A stretch of DNA of 64,000 nucleotides from contig CM055606.1 in NCBI GenBank assembly GCA_029379385.1, positions 19,927,142 to 19,991,141 of the forward strand, written 5' to 3'. This DNA is from Quillaja saponaria. Taxonomy: Eukaryota > Streptophyta > Magnoliopsida > Fabales > Quillajaceae. Positions 34,501 to 47,149 of the stretch are shown here, piece after piece (the stretch's first letter is position 1; the number at the start of each line of letters is the position of its first letter). The position numbers and the translations under genes were made by a program. The notes under the pieces are model-generated. The model made no database searches and was not told the origin of the DNA. It was given only the letters and a program-made list of their open reading frames with translations.

Positions 34501-37500
34501 TGTCTGACTGCAACCTTTTTGATTCTGCAAGCTTCATTTTGCTGTGTGAAACTTACTTGGGGTATTGAAATACATGCAACAGGGGATATCATCAGACTTT
34601 TTTCTGGCGAGGATTATCCATCTAAGTTTGCTTTGGTGAACTACAGACTGAAGGAACTTGCATATGCTTGTGTTCATGCTGTACATTGGAATAGGTTGGT
34701 TCATGAACTCCTTGTTTTAATTTTTTAATCATCTGATTGGCGTTCTTCTGTTTTGCAAGCCATCTGTACACTATTATCATGATACTATATTACTATCTAA
34801 CAGAGGCGAGGCTCTTTCAATGCTGCATTTGATGGGGATTTCCTTATTTTTGGGACATTATTAGTTTTCGTGGATTTTGAAAATTTTATTGTTCAAGTTT
34901 ATCTCTGAATTAGTCCTCTTTGTGTGTGTTACATGTCATAAATATGTATTACATATAATAGTTATAATAGTCCTCCTTCTCTGTCTGTTTGCTAAGGTAT
35001 TGAATATTGTAAATTAGATCTAATTATCTTGAAGTTATATTGAATCATCTTGTTTGTTTCTGATTTGGTTTCTATTAAGTTCTTATATTATAAAGCCCGT
35101 GGAAAGTATATGTTGTAAATTCTTTTAATGTTCTTGTACCTCTGTCTATCTCTCCTCTCTCTTTTTGTTTCTAGTGTTAGCAGTACTTATTTAGTATTAC
35201 TGGACAGAATTGAATTGAAGAATCAGCTCTTATTGGCTCCTGAGGAATTTGGCATGTCAACAATTCCCTTGCTAGAAGTTGTAGTTTTGCTGATAGATTC
35301 CAAACTTCCATGGAGTTGTAAGATAGTAGGCTATCTCTTGCAAAGAAATGCATTTACTCTTTTTAGAGAGGTTGTTCTTACAGGGAAGGTATGCATCTAT
35401 TTCCAGCATTTTGTTTTGAGGAAGAATAACCAACAAGAGGGTTGTCCCAAAGTACAAAGAGAGTTAATTTTTCAATAATTATATATTTTATAATGTCTTT
35501 TTTTGGTTCCCTTCTTTTTAGAATAAGCTCTTTATTCCTACTAATTCTTGCATAACATATATTCGGAAACTAATCTATTGATCTGGTGCAGGAGAGTGCA
35601 AAGAATCAGATGCTTGATCACAAAGTTTCATCATTGGAGCGTTTGCTCACCATTTTAATATCTCACATCGGTCAAAGGCCATGCATATGCCCAAATGCTG
35701 ATCCAAGATTGAGTTTCTCATCCCAGATTCTTACCATTCCATTTTTGTGGCATCTTTTCCCATACTTAAAAGAGGTATTCTTCCTTCAAGGTCCTTTTCT
35801 GGGATTTCATAATTTCACTTCTATATTTATTTGGGGAACAACATAGTGTAGTCACGAACTGCTGGAATGACATGAATCATTCTATTACTTAATCTGATTC
35901 TCTTTTTTTTGTTTCTTGTATTGATTATGTCCCCCCAAACGTTGTGAATTTTCTTCAGGGCCCTTCTATATGTTTTTTTGCAGTTGCCAATAGTCAGTTT
36001 TATTTTAGTATGATAAAGGCTTGTTGTATGATTTGAATTTTCTTCTGGTCTCTTAGGTTTTCGCAACACAGGGCATGAGCCAACATCACATTCATCAAAT
36101 GGCAACATTTTTGCAAAATCAGACCAATGTGCTTCCTGGTGATATATCAACTGAGTTTCCTAGCTATGCCTGCCTTCTTGGAAATATATTAGAAACTGCT
36201 GGACTTGCTTTATCTCAGCCTGACTGTTCACTTGACATGGTAAGGACCTGCTACAGATACAAGTATCATCAGTTGATATTATTTATAGTTAACTTCCTAA
36301 TATGCACACTTAACTTAATGAGTAATATAAACTACTTACCAAATGTGGATTTGCTTATGTCTGATGTTGTGATGGGAACTGGGTAATTCTGGCCTTATGC
36401 TATTTCTGATGGAAAGTGAAATTTCATTTGTGGCCTATTGAGTTTGTCCCATATGTATTTGGATTCCTGGGTGTATTATTAATTAAGAATTCTATCTAGA
36501 AAAAAAGTGTATGCCAAACATGATTATATCTGTTGAAATAATGTTCTTATTGTTGCACATCACATGACACAACCTTGCATGAAAATCTTCTGAAGTTATA
36601 CATTCATATGTACAACTCTTAGAAACTACTTCTTTAAACCTTCAGCCGATCTTTAGTTATTGCCATATATGGGAAGGAAAGTAAGTTGCAGTACTCCATA
36701 ACTTTACCCCTGTCAAGCTTAGATTAAATGTTATCCAGTGCCGTCAATGACCATCAAATTTAGAGATGACTAACTGCCATCAAATTAAGATGATCACTAA
36801 ACCAACACCTTGTTTTGTTAAACAAGGATGTAGCTAGCTTGTTGGCTGGGCCTGCTCTTGTGCCCTCTCTCTTTTTGAAGGCGGAACCTTTATATTTAAA
36901 TTTGCATTATCAGAGCCCTTAATTAAGAATGATATGGAGGAGTAAAGAAATTGGATCTCAAATCTCTTTTTTTTTTCTTCAAGTTCATGAAGAATGGAAT
37001 ACGATGTCAAAATAAATAGCTAACCAGTTATACTTTTTCCTGTGAATGATCTTCTTATGATCCTCTTGTATCCAGGAACTTGAACATTAGACTTAACAAG
37101 TATTGAGGAAATAGAGAAAAGAATAGTATTGCTGGTGCTAAATCGAACTTATAGATACTATTGCAATTCAATTTATGATTTTTAAAAATGAATACTCTCA
37201 ACTATGCTTTTCCTTGGATTATGGCATAATTCATGATGATAAACAATGTCCATACAAAAAACGCCACTTTCAAAATCAGCTAAAACAATATTGTAAATTT
37301 TTATCAAAAACTAAAGTTGTATCCAAAATGAATTACTAATTAGCTTAGTATTGTAGCTGATGTTGTAGCTGTAACAAAATGCATACAGCTGGCACTGCAT
37401 GCATATTGAGAGATCCTGCCAAGACTACCAGTGTCCGAAAATGAATTGCACCTTTGGCATAAACAGATTGTGTTTTTTTTTTTTTAATTCTACATTTCTT

Positions 37501-40500
37501 CATTTGCATATTAAAGTTTTTCCTGGTAATGTCTTTTCTTACTGCTTTGAAGTTTAAGAACTTTTCATTAACAACTCAATTTTTACTCTAACTTTAATGA
37601 GCTCATAATCAGGCTATCGACCTTGCTGCGGTTACTACGTCTTTGTTGGAGGCGCTCCCTTCCATAAAGACATCAAGTAAAGAAAGTATGCCACCTAATG
37701 ATCTGCTTGAGTTGTACTTGTTAGTCACTTTGTTCCTGTTAATCTCTTTTTAAGTCAAAGTAAAATGATTCTCCGTTATATGAGTTCTCTTTGAACTGGT
37801 AACTGATGTATAGATAATTGTGTCAGATTCTATGCTTGCTGAGGATGACACAAGTGGAGGTGACGAAATAATGGAAGAAGCTTTGGATGGGGAACTGCAA
37901 CAGCAAATATGCAATTCCCTAGATCCACGCTTTCTTCTTCAACTGGTATGTTGTCATGATAGAGCTTTATGTTAATGGCAACATTCTTTACCTCTTATTT
38001 TCGAAGAGTTGATGCAGAATTGTGACCTCCAATGCAGACTAATGTGTTATTTAGAGGAGTTTCCCTTGTAAATGGTTCATATCATGGACCAGACAATAAA
38101 GAGGTGGCAGCTGTTGGTGCAGTTTGTGGGCTCTTGCATGTCACTTTCAGCACATTACCACTTGAGAGAATGATGACTGTTTTAGCATATAGAACCGAAC
38201 TTGTTCCTGTGCTTTGGAACTTTATGAAGCAGTGCCATGAGAATCAGAAATGGTTGTCCTTGTCTGATCGGCTAGCATACCTCTCAGGGGATGCTCCTGG
38301 TTGGCTGTTACCTCTAGCTGTTTTTTGTCCTGTGTACAAGTGAGAATTTCTTGCTCGTTTTCATGTCTTTTTGTAAACTCTTTGTTGTTATTTTTTATTA
38401 TGTTTGATGTTCACTAGATGCCAGTTTGAGCTTAATATAATATTTTTAAGCAGTCTGCCTGATCCAGTGTCTTTTTGTCAGGCACATGCTTATGATTGTT
38501 GATAATGAGGAATTCTATGAGCAGGAGAGGCCACTATCACTGAAGGACATCAGATGCCTCATCATTATCTTGAGACAGGTAATCTTTGAAAGATCTACTT
38601 ATCTTGTAAAATCTGTAGGTCCAGACACCAGAAAATTGTACATAACTGATTTACAAAAATATTTTTATAAATAATGTAGTAATGTTAACTAAATTTAGAT
38701 AAGGAGTGTGGTTTTTTGGTCAGTACTTTTTCTATGTGCCATCAAACGACTAAAAGAGCCATGTTTGTTTACTTTCTATACAGGCACTGTGGCAGCTCCT
38801 ATGGGTTAACCCTACAACTTCCGGTAATACAGTGAAACCAGTCACCAATGGATCTACAGGTAAGAGGCAGCCTTTGGAACTCATTCAGCACAGGGTTAGC
38901 ATTGTAGCCTCGGAACTCCTGTCACAGGTAAAACAATGAAGTTGCCGAATTTCTAGTTTCTATTTTAAGAAGTTTCTATCTCGCTCACTGAATATTGTGA
39001 TATTTTGATGTTTTTCTTGCTATAATAATTTTTGTAAAGATTGCAAGAGATTCTATTCAGTAACAATAATATCCATGTGCATTTGACTTCAATAATAATT
39101 ATAGCAGATCTTATTCTAACATGCTATTTGTCGTAGCTACAAGATTGGAATAATAGACGGCAGTTCACTTCTCCAATGGATTTCCATGCTGATGGGGTCA
39201 ACGAGTTCTTTATTTCTCAGGTAATTACTTCTTTGTAATATATAGTTCTAAATGATAAAACTTGATGATAATCATTTTTCCCAGGCTGTGATAGAGAATA
39301 CACGTGCAAATGATATTTTGAAGCAAGCCCCTTTCTTGATACCATTTACAAGCAGGGTTAAAATATTTACTGTAAGTATCTAAGTTGTGGGTTTGCCTTT
39401 TTCCTTTGATTTAGAACTATAATTTCTTCAATCATGATGATTAGGACCGTCAGTTGAGTTCTGCATTTCTACTTTCCAGTCACTCTTTTCTTGTTTTAGT
39501 GAACTATAGTTATCTATAATTCTTTCATCAGTCTCAACTAGCTGCGGTTAGGCCAAGACATGGATCTCATGCTTTGTTTACCAGAAACCGGTTCAGAATA
39601 AGACGAGATCGTATACTGGAAGATGCTTATAATCAGATGAGCGCTTTATCAGAAGATGATCTTCGAGGACTGGTAATGTCTCCTTGTGTTGATATTCTAA
39701 TATATAATGCATATTGAGTACTAAATTTAGAGTTGCATGGTTTTCCAGTGCAAGAATTAATTGATTCTTTTTCGGACAATTATGACTTTTAGCTGTTTAC
39801 TTGCAGATTCGTGTAACATTTGTCAATGAATTTGGAGTTGAGGAAGCTGGCATTGATGGTGGTGGGATATTCAAAGATTTCATGGAGAACATTACACGAG
39901 CAGCCTTTGATGTGCAGTATGGACTATTTAAGGTCTATATCTGCTTGAACTTTATTATTGTTTATTCTTGTATTTAGTGTACTTCCATCATAATACCAAA
40001 ATCAAGTACAACTCAAGCTTGGAATCCCTGAAAATGGTAGAAGCATCTATGGTTATGGTTATTTACTAAGCAAGAGAATATATGAGCTGTAACATGGCAG
40101 GTGGTGCCCAGTTCGCGACACAGATATGGAATGCAAACTCCAATTTAGGGGATTTTATCTTTGTTAAAACAGAAGCAAGAATAGGATGAAATCTAGAACT
40201 GAAAAACGAAAACAAGCAAAAGAAAAAATACAAGCTGTATCAAGGTTAGGCTTAATCTAGCCTACGTTCTTACTGACGAGATCAAGATTCAATATTTTTT
40301 CTTGGAGAAAATATGAGTGCCTGACTCGAAAAAACTTGCTGAAACCCTAAAGCTAACTGCCTTTTTATAGGCTACAAGAAAAACAAACCCTGAAAATTTT
40401 CCTCCGGGGCAAGCCTCTTAAACCCTTTTTTTTTTTGGGTCTCGGGTCATAATTATTTAACGGGTCACAACGTGAAACTTTGGCCCAACCAGATACAAGA

Positions 40501-43500
40501 CAAACACAACAATCTCTTTTACTATTTTCTGTCTTAAAACACTATATCTTGTAAACTCTTACCTATAGCATAAGTGCATAACATAAATAGTATATCCTTC
40601 TTGACTTTTATTAATTATACGATACATTTAATAGCTTGGTTGACTTGCTGCGTGTTTGTGCTTTGTGATCTATTGATTTCTGGCTTGGGCTCAATATAAC
40701 CAGGAAACAGCTGATCACCTGCTTTATCCTAATCCTGGATCAGGAATGATACATGAACAACATCTCCAATTTTTTCATTTTCTTGGAATTCTTCTTGCAA
40801 AGGTATCATTATTATTTCTAATTAAGTGGGGGGTTTTACATTTTTATTGGTCTGCATGGTATCTCAATTTTTTATGTGCTCATGAGCTCAGGCTATGCAA
40901 ATTCTTGCAGGCCATGTTCGAAGGGATTCTAGTTGAAATACCATTTGCCACATTCTTCTTGAGCAAATTAAAACAAAAGTAAGATTCCTATATTTTCTAG
41001 TCCTTGATGACAATACTTAAATTACCATAGATACTGCTTCTGGCACTTTTCAATTTCATATGACAGACCCTGGTATTCACTGATCCTCGTATTATGCGAT
41101 CTCAATGTGTTTATTTCAACATGTAGCTTGACCAGGTACATCTGTATATTTGTCTGGACTTAACTTGAGCATGATGCAAGCTGATGACTTCATTTAGCAG
41201 TGTTAAAGAGTAAAAGTAACTCATTAACGTATTATTCACCTAAAAGTTGGTAATTTAGCTTGGTTTCGAGGCTTTTCTTTGAAAAAAAAATAAAAAATTT
41301 TTGTAAAAGATAAAAGATATCTACAAAAATGGGGTGTAATCATGGTGTCAAATGAACGATCAAGTGATTTAGAAAGTTTATCATTATTTAAGGCTAAATC
41401 ATACCTTTGGGTCCCCATTTAAAATATTGTGTCTCACATGCACTTATTCCAAAAGTGGCAAATAGGAATGGGTTTGTACTGTGTGCATGATATCAAAGCG
41501 CCTTCTCTGCCAACTTAGGATAGATTGAGACTTTAAATAGTGTGGACCACATTGGATTTCCTAGAAACTATGAGGACCACATTGTCCAAATTGAAAGTAG
41601 AAGGATCAAAGTGAATTTTGCATGAAATTCTAGGGCCCAAAGGTGTTCTTTTATCTTTGTTTTAATGGCTATACAATATGTAATTATTGCTATGCTAGCA
41701 ACACCCTGCAATCACTCTCGGATGAAATCTTTATTTGTTCAAATCTTAAAGGTTTTCAATTTTCTAATTGACCAGGTACAATTACTTGAATGACTTGCCT
41801 TCTTTGGACCCAGAATTGTATCGCCACCTTATCTTTTTAAAGGTAAGTCAATTAATTTTCAGTTCTTCTTTGGTCTGTCTTACGCTGGTTATCCTTACAA
41901 TTAGCAACAAATTGAGGAGAAGTAAATGGTTCTCTGAATTAATATCTCTTCTAGTATGGCATATGTCTATTTACAAATTATTTTCTTTTATCTAAATATT
42001 TTTTTTTCTTTTTTTGTGTTAATAAAGGATATATCTAAGTTATGTGTGGATATTGCAATTAGATAAGAAAGATATGAAACATCATATTAGTTCCTTGGTT
42101 ATTCTTTGACCTGTTTTTGTCTGTTTTCTTTGACTAACAGCATTATGAAGGTGACATTTCAGAGTTAGAACTGTACTTTGTTATTGTAAATAATGAATAT
42201 GGAGAGCAAACAGAAGAAGAGCTTCTTCCAGGAGGAAGAAATCTCCGTGTTACGAACGAGAATGTCATTACATTTATTCATCTTGTAGCCAATCACCGCT
42301 TGAATTTTCAGGTAAACAAAACGTGATATTTTATCCCATGTTCAAATTGTATCTCAAACTCTACATGGATCATGATACTATCATATGATATGCTGATTCA
42401 GATACGCCAGCAGAGTTCTCATTTCTTGAGGGGGTTTCAGCAACTTATACCAAAAGATTGGATTGATATGTTCAATGAGCATGAACTTCAGGTATGATTG
42501 GTCCAGATTTGATTGTTTGGAAGCCATACTTTCTTTGCTAAAAAGTTTGCTTTATGCTACCCACTCTTGCTTGGCAGTTCTACGTAGTTACTGTTATTCA
42601 ATTGTTTGTTATCCGATCCACAAGAATAGGGCATAACAGAAGTAGCATCTCACTAATCTAGTTTCATTTGTAGTTGCAAATAATGATCCTAATGATTTTA
42701 ATCAGTGTTATTAAAGGTGCCCCTCAAGTGCGACTTATCCGCAAAAGATGCAGTCCCCCTCGCCTCTGCACCTCTAAAGGCGGGCGCTGACACTAAGGTG
42801 CTGCCTAGGCTCACTTGGCGAGCACCTTTTTCATGTTTTGAGGTGCCATGAGGCGCACTTAAGGCGTTGCAAGTTTTTTTTTGAAGAAAAACATCTTTAG
42901 TTTTTCAGTTTCCTCATAAATAGGAAAAGTCAAACATTGGAAAGAGTCCTGATAGAAACCTGAAAGGTCCCTAAAACATAAAATAAAAATAAAAATAAAA
43001 TCCTAACACAACAGCTGAACCAAAATCCTGATACTAAGCAGCCTATTGAGTCTGTGTTTCCCTGGCCAAAAAACAAAGCATTTTTTTAGTGTAAGTCTCC
43101 CTATTATCTATCAGGTTTTTTAGTTACAAAGTCTTCATCTGCTTAGTCTAATATCTGCTATTGTACACAAAAAGCAAAGCATTTGTGTGGCTTAAACTTT
43201 AACTATCTCTGTCCTGTTTTGTACCTGAAAAACAGAAAATACTCAGCAGTAATAATCAGCATTAAACCTTAGCTATATCTGCCATCTTTAAGAAAGAAGT
43301 ATAAATTCAATTTTTACTTGTTAGCTTAGTGGACTACTTGCTTGACATATTTACTTTACCTAGATCGCTTTTATCAAACTTTACTTTCTACTTGCTGGAT
43401 TTCTTGCCTATGGATACTTTTTTCTATGACATAACTTAATGGTGTTAGTTTTTACTTGCTGTAAGCTTGGAATTATTGTATGTAGATTTTTTTTATGGTG

Positions 43501-45850
43501 TGCGCCTAACTTTGCTAAGGCGTGCGCCTGCACCCTGCACCCTGCACCCTGCACCTACCTAGGCTCTAGGGACCCCTAGCGCCTAGGTGCACCTAAAGCC
43601 TTTGATAACATTGATTTTAATATATGAGTTGAAGGCCTATACTCTATACAATCCACTACTACTATGTAAAATGCTGTATTTTCGTATGTCATACTCTTTT
43701 CATTTGTTTGATTGGTTTATTTTCTGTTTTCCTCTTTTGCTGGATTTGCTTTGTTTAAAGAGTGTACCATGCATAAAAGTATCAGACTGGCCCTAATTTG
43801 AGTCTGCTTAAATTTTCTAAAAGGAAGCGATTCAAGCAAATTGCTTAATGAATAAATTTAAATTTTATGTGAATCTTTTTTAATCTTTACCTTTCTATTT
43901 ATTTTATTCAGTTTTATTTGACAAGCACTCAAATTCTTTTACTTTCATATTTTCTTTCTCTGTTTCTTTTTCCTTTTCTATTTATATTTTTTTCTTGCTT
44001 CTTTTCTGTGACACACTATAAATGTTTTCGTTTTTTCTGTTACATAAATGCTGATGTTCGAAGTTCTTCCCTACTTTTCTTGCCTTGTCATCTTGTGATC
44101 TAGAATCTCTAGCTGTGATGTGTCCGCAGCCCCTAAGAATTTTGTTTCTTCAAAAGAATAATGACATTACTTTTGCAATCTCTTTGTAAACATGGTTTGA
44201 AAGATTATCCTGATAGCATGAAGCCAGATCTGTAGTAGTTTCAATCAATCCTCTTGTGCTTAAGTGGACTTAAAGGCTAAATCTGGATATAGTTTCAATC
44301 AATTCTCTTATGTTCAATGCGTATGTATTTTGCATATTTCTCTAAAAAATTCTACTATATTTAACACCATCTTCATGTTTGAACATAATTAAATATGTAA
44401 TTTGGTTACTATTTGCTTGACATAATTTGTTTTCTTATACAGCTCCTTATATCTGGTTCACTTGACAGCTTGGATGTTGATGATCTGCGGTGGCACACTA
44501 ATTATGCAGGGGGTTACCATGCTGTAAGCTCTTTGTCTTCATGTAGTAATATAATTTTCTTGTTTTGGCTAGTATTGTTTTATATATGGTTAACCTTTTT
44601 CCACATTGATCTTGCTTCAACATTGTTATGAGCAGTTGTTTGGATTCTCTTTAAAGATTAGTTGGACTTTATGTGGAGTCCAGGATATTCTAATCCAGAA
44701 TGGTGGGACTTCAATTGGAATCTAAGTTATTGTAATCCAGATGTACACTTTCATTTTTGTTTCGTTTAGTACTTTACTACAAACAAGACTTTTCTAAGAG
44801 GATGTGATCAATTCAATGATACCAAAAGCACAGTCACCGCATTGACCTATGCTATTCTAGGATGCAGAAAAGCCTTTTGGAATCATTACTATGCAAGCAC
44901 GTAATGGTTAAACTGCATGCTCTTTACGGACCAAATAAAGAAATCCAATCTTGCTTTGTCTCGTTTCTTTTCTTTTCCAATTTAATAGTTTTGGACAGAA
45001 TCTTATTGTGTGTGATGCCATAATGGAACTACCATATATTGGATTACAAGAACTAATAGTTTCTGATTGACAGGAACATTATGTCATTGAGATGTTTTGG
45101 GAAGTTCTCAAAGGCTTTTCATTGGAAAATCAAAAGAAATTTTTGAAGTGAGTCTTATATGGATGTATTTTTGACTACTTCAACTGCATATGAACCTTGG
45201 AATGCACATTAATTTATCAAACTTTTCAGGTTTGTATCCAGTTGCTCTCGAGGTCCACTGCTTGGATTTAAATATCTTGAGCCTCAATTTTGCATACAAA
45301 GGTAAAGCTTTCTGATTCTAATTTAATAGTGTAATATATTGAAGTTGATCTTCAAAGAATAGCCTCTATTCTGTTTCCTCTTCTTATTTCATTTTGGTAA
45401 TTATCAAAAGATGAAATGAGATGGTAATTGTATGATGTCTCATTTGTCAGGGCTGCTGGTAGTGCTTCTGAAGAAGCTCTTGACCGGTTGCCAACATCAG
45501 CTACTTGTATGAATCTTTTGAAGCTTCCACCATATAGAAGGTTTGTCCCAGTGCTAGTTTCCTCTCTCCTTCCATTACAGAGATGGGATTATGTTCTGTA
45601 GTTTGTCATAACCCGATAACATGCATGCATTCAAGTTTGAGGACAAGTTTAGCAGAATGTTTTGATATTATTCTGAGCCATTATGTTCTGCTCTCTCTAT
45701 CTCTTTCTCCGTCTCTGGCTCTCTCCCTTCACCCCTGCTTTCCCAGAAAAATGCCACTCATTTATCTATTTTTTCGTGTGCAGTAAAGAACAGTTGGAAA
45801 CCAAATTACTGTACGCTATAAATGCAGATGCTGGTTTTGATTTGAGCTAA
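31545..45850 (+). CDS. UPL6: HECT-type E3 ubiquitin ligase UPL6
   Basis: Twenty-six coding exons give 1,031 residues, close to Arabidopsis UPL6 (about 1,029): 31545-31703, 33342-33439, 33605-33732, 34583-34694, 35208-35388, 35592-35774, 36057-36239, 37613-37685, 37827-37945, 38038-38339, 38482-38578, 38784-38927, 39137-39220, 39285-39371, 39532-39672, 39807-39932, 40704-40802, 40911-40978, 41776-41842, 42141-42311, 42402-42491, 44443-44523, 45074-45147, 45230-45301, 45451-45540, 45784-45850. The protein starts [17 protein letters not shown], has an IQ motif (IQKCFRGRR, about residues 52-60) and a C-terminal HECT domain from about residue 690. Landmarks are [30 protein letters not shown] and [14 protein letters not shown]. 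Cys999 (codon 45506-45508) should be the thioester-forming residue. The protein ends GFDLS. HECT ligases accept ubiquitin on this Cys and pass it to substrates. UPL6 substrates are not evident from sequence. The acceptor of exon 5 was chosen by alignment. Confidence 0.95.
32690..32880 (+). mobile_element. Possible LTR-like remnant in UPL6 intron 1
   Basis: The stretch contains CATCCCACATTGGGTAGGG followed by a GTAGACTTAAG...TCTCTAAAATATGG block. Such a TCCCACATTGG segment recurs in plant LTR and related repeats. No ends or target-site duplication could be fixed. Confidence 0.22.
40090..40510 (-). mobile_element. Possible insertion in UPL6 intron 16, unclassified
   Basis: Intron 16 (39933-40703) contains a block of different composition. 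On the minus strand it shows a promoter-like CCTATAAAAAGGC (about 40361-40373), then a leader-like stretch with TTTAGGGTTTCAGC. Its far end has TGGTGCCCAGTTCGCG on the plus strand near 40105. It may be a solo LTR or another small element; no target-site duplication was identified. Confidence 0.25.
42703..43613. mobile_element. Non-autonomous hAT-type transposon in UPL6 intron 21
   Basis: The element is 911 bp. The left end is CAGTGTTATTAAAGG and the reverse complement of the right end is CAATGTTATCAAAGG: 15-bp terminal inverted repeats with two mismatches. It is flanked by an exact 8-bp duplication ATTTTAAT at 42695-42702 and 43614-43621. An 8-bp duplication and CA(G/A)TG ends are the hAT hallmark. 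Subterminal regions are GC-rich, with CCTAGG/GGCGC motifs and four tandem CCTGCAC heptamers (43527-43554). No transposase coding sequence is visible, so it depends on a helper element. It lies wholly within the intron and does not touch splice sites. Confidence 0.85.
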
Positions 45851-46870
45851 AAGATCTCTTTATATCCTTAAGTCTGGTATCAAGATGAGACGATCTCGTT
45901 GATAGTCACCAATGTATCTGCATATGAAACTCTACGAAATATCCAATGGTAGAGATTTGCTAGATTAGACATGTCTTTGTACATATCATCGATATTTTTA
46001 AAATGATGGTCGATTTGTGTTTAATTGTAAATATGTGTGGTTATCTATATAAATTGATTTTTGTATAGTTTAGGCTTGTAGGGACCTTTTCATTATCTTT
46101 CATTATCATCTTATAGATTGAATAATTATTGCCACAGATGATTAAATTTCTGGAAGTAGGCATCTTCAGCAAGTGACACCCACATTTCTCATCCGCTTCC
46201 TTCATTCATTATCCAAATGCAGACTTCAAATGTTATTTGTGAACAAGACTGGGTTTACTTATTGCATATCTTTTACGGCTGCTGTGTTATTAATTGTAGT
46301 TTAATTATATAATCTAGCCCACTTCTGAAACGTACTAGTATGAGGACTTGGAAGAGAACTTAGTCAAGAAACGATTCATCTTTTAAACCATTTGTTTTGA
46401 TATGACCAACAAGAAACCAATTTAAAGTAAATTTATAATATATTTTGGTTTTCGAGTTTACTCCAAAAAATTTGCAAATCTGACATGAGAATTAAGTTTG
46501 GGATTTAATAATGGCAGTAGACTTTATTACTGTAAACTAGGTTTTTGGAATTTCAAAGTGATATAGTTGAATTAAATTCTACTGTGTTTAATATTTCTTT
46601 GAAATGTATAAATTCATTTATGATCAATTTCCACTAATTTGAGATTTAATAATATTAACTTAGTGTAGTTTATTCTGAACGTAGTGTCAAGGAACAGCAT
46701 TTTCGATATAACTCTTTTTGCTTATTAGAAGGCAGTCCACTCTATTTTCTCATTTGATTTTAAACTTTTTTGTTAAATTAAATAATTTCATTAACAAACT
46801 AAATAATATAAAGGAATAGAGAAAATTCTCACACACCAAAAAAAACCCAGAGAAAATATAAAAATGGGTT
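45851..46870. other. UPL6 3' UTR and spacer before NEMF
   Basis: No exon is recognised. The first few hundred bases are presumably UPL6 3' UTR. The rest is AT-rich up to the NEMF promoter. Confidence 0.5.
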
Positions 46871-46874
46871 AGCC

Positions 46875-46937
46875 TGGGCTATGGGCTTCACTTTACATAA
46901 TGGGCCGTACTCTGGCCTATTAATAATGCCGAGCCCA
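46875..46937. promoter_or_regulatory. Site II element cluster upstream of NEMF
   Basis: Four TGGGCY (site II) motifs lie within 63 bp: TGGGCT at 46875-46880 and 46882-46887, TGGGCC at 46901-46906, and AGCCCA (inverted) at 46932-46937. They lie 213-275 bp upstream of the NEMF ATG. Such motifs are bound by TCP factors and mark promoters of ribosomal and translation-linked housekeeping genes in plants, which suits a ribosome quality-control gene. Confidence 0.6.
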
Positions 46938-47149
46938 TCAAGCCTCCTAGAGGTGCAATCCATGAGCACACAGCTTCGGCGCGAGTCCTTTACCTGGGTA
47001 CCTGCAGTTCTCCGTAGTCGGAGAAAAGACGGACGTCCTCTCTGTCACGGCGAGCCTGAGTGAGAAGCACAACACTAATTGTTGCAAATAGCTCAGAATT
47101 TCCCACCAAAACCTACGTATAATCTATTACCTACCAGAGTGAGAGAGAG

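Noticed and set aside
35178..35207. Earlier acceptors for UPL6 exon 5 (for example after TTTCTAG at 35174)
   Set aside because: They would shift the frame or add residues. The acceptor before 35208 keeps the phase and aligns [11 protein letters not shown] with the Arabidopsis protein without a gap.
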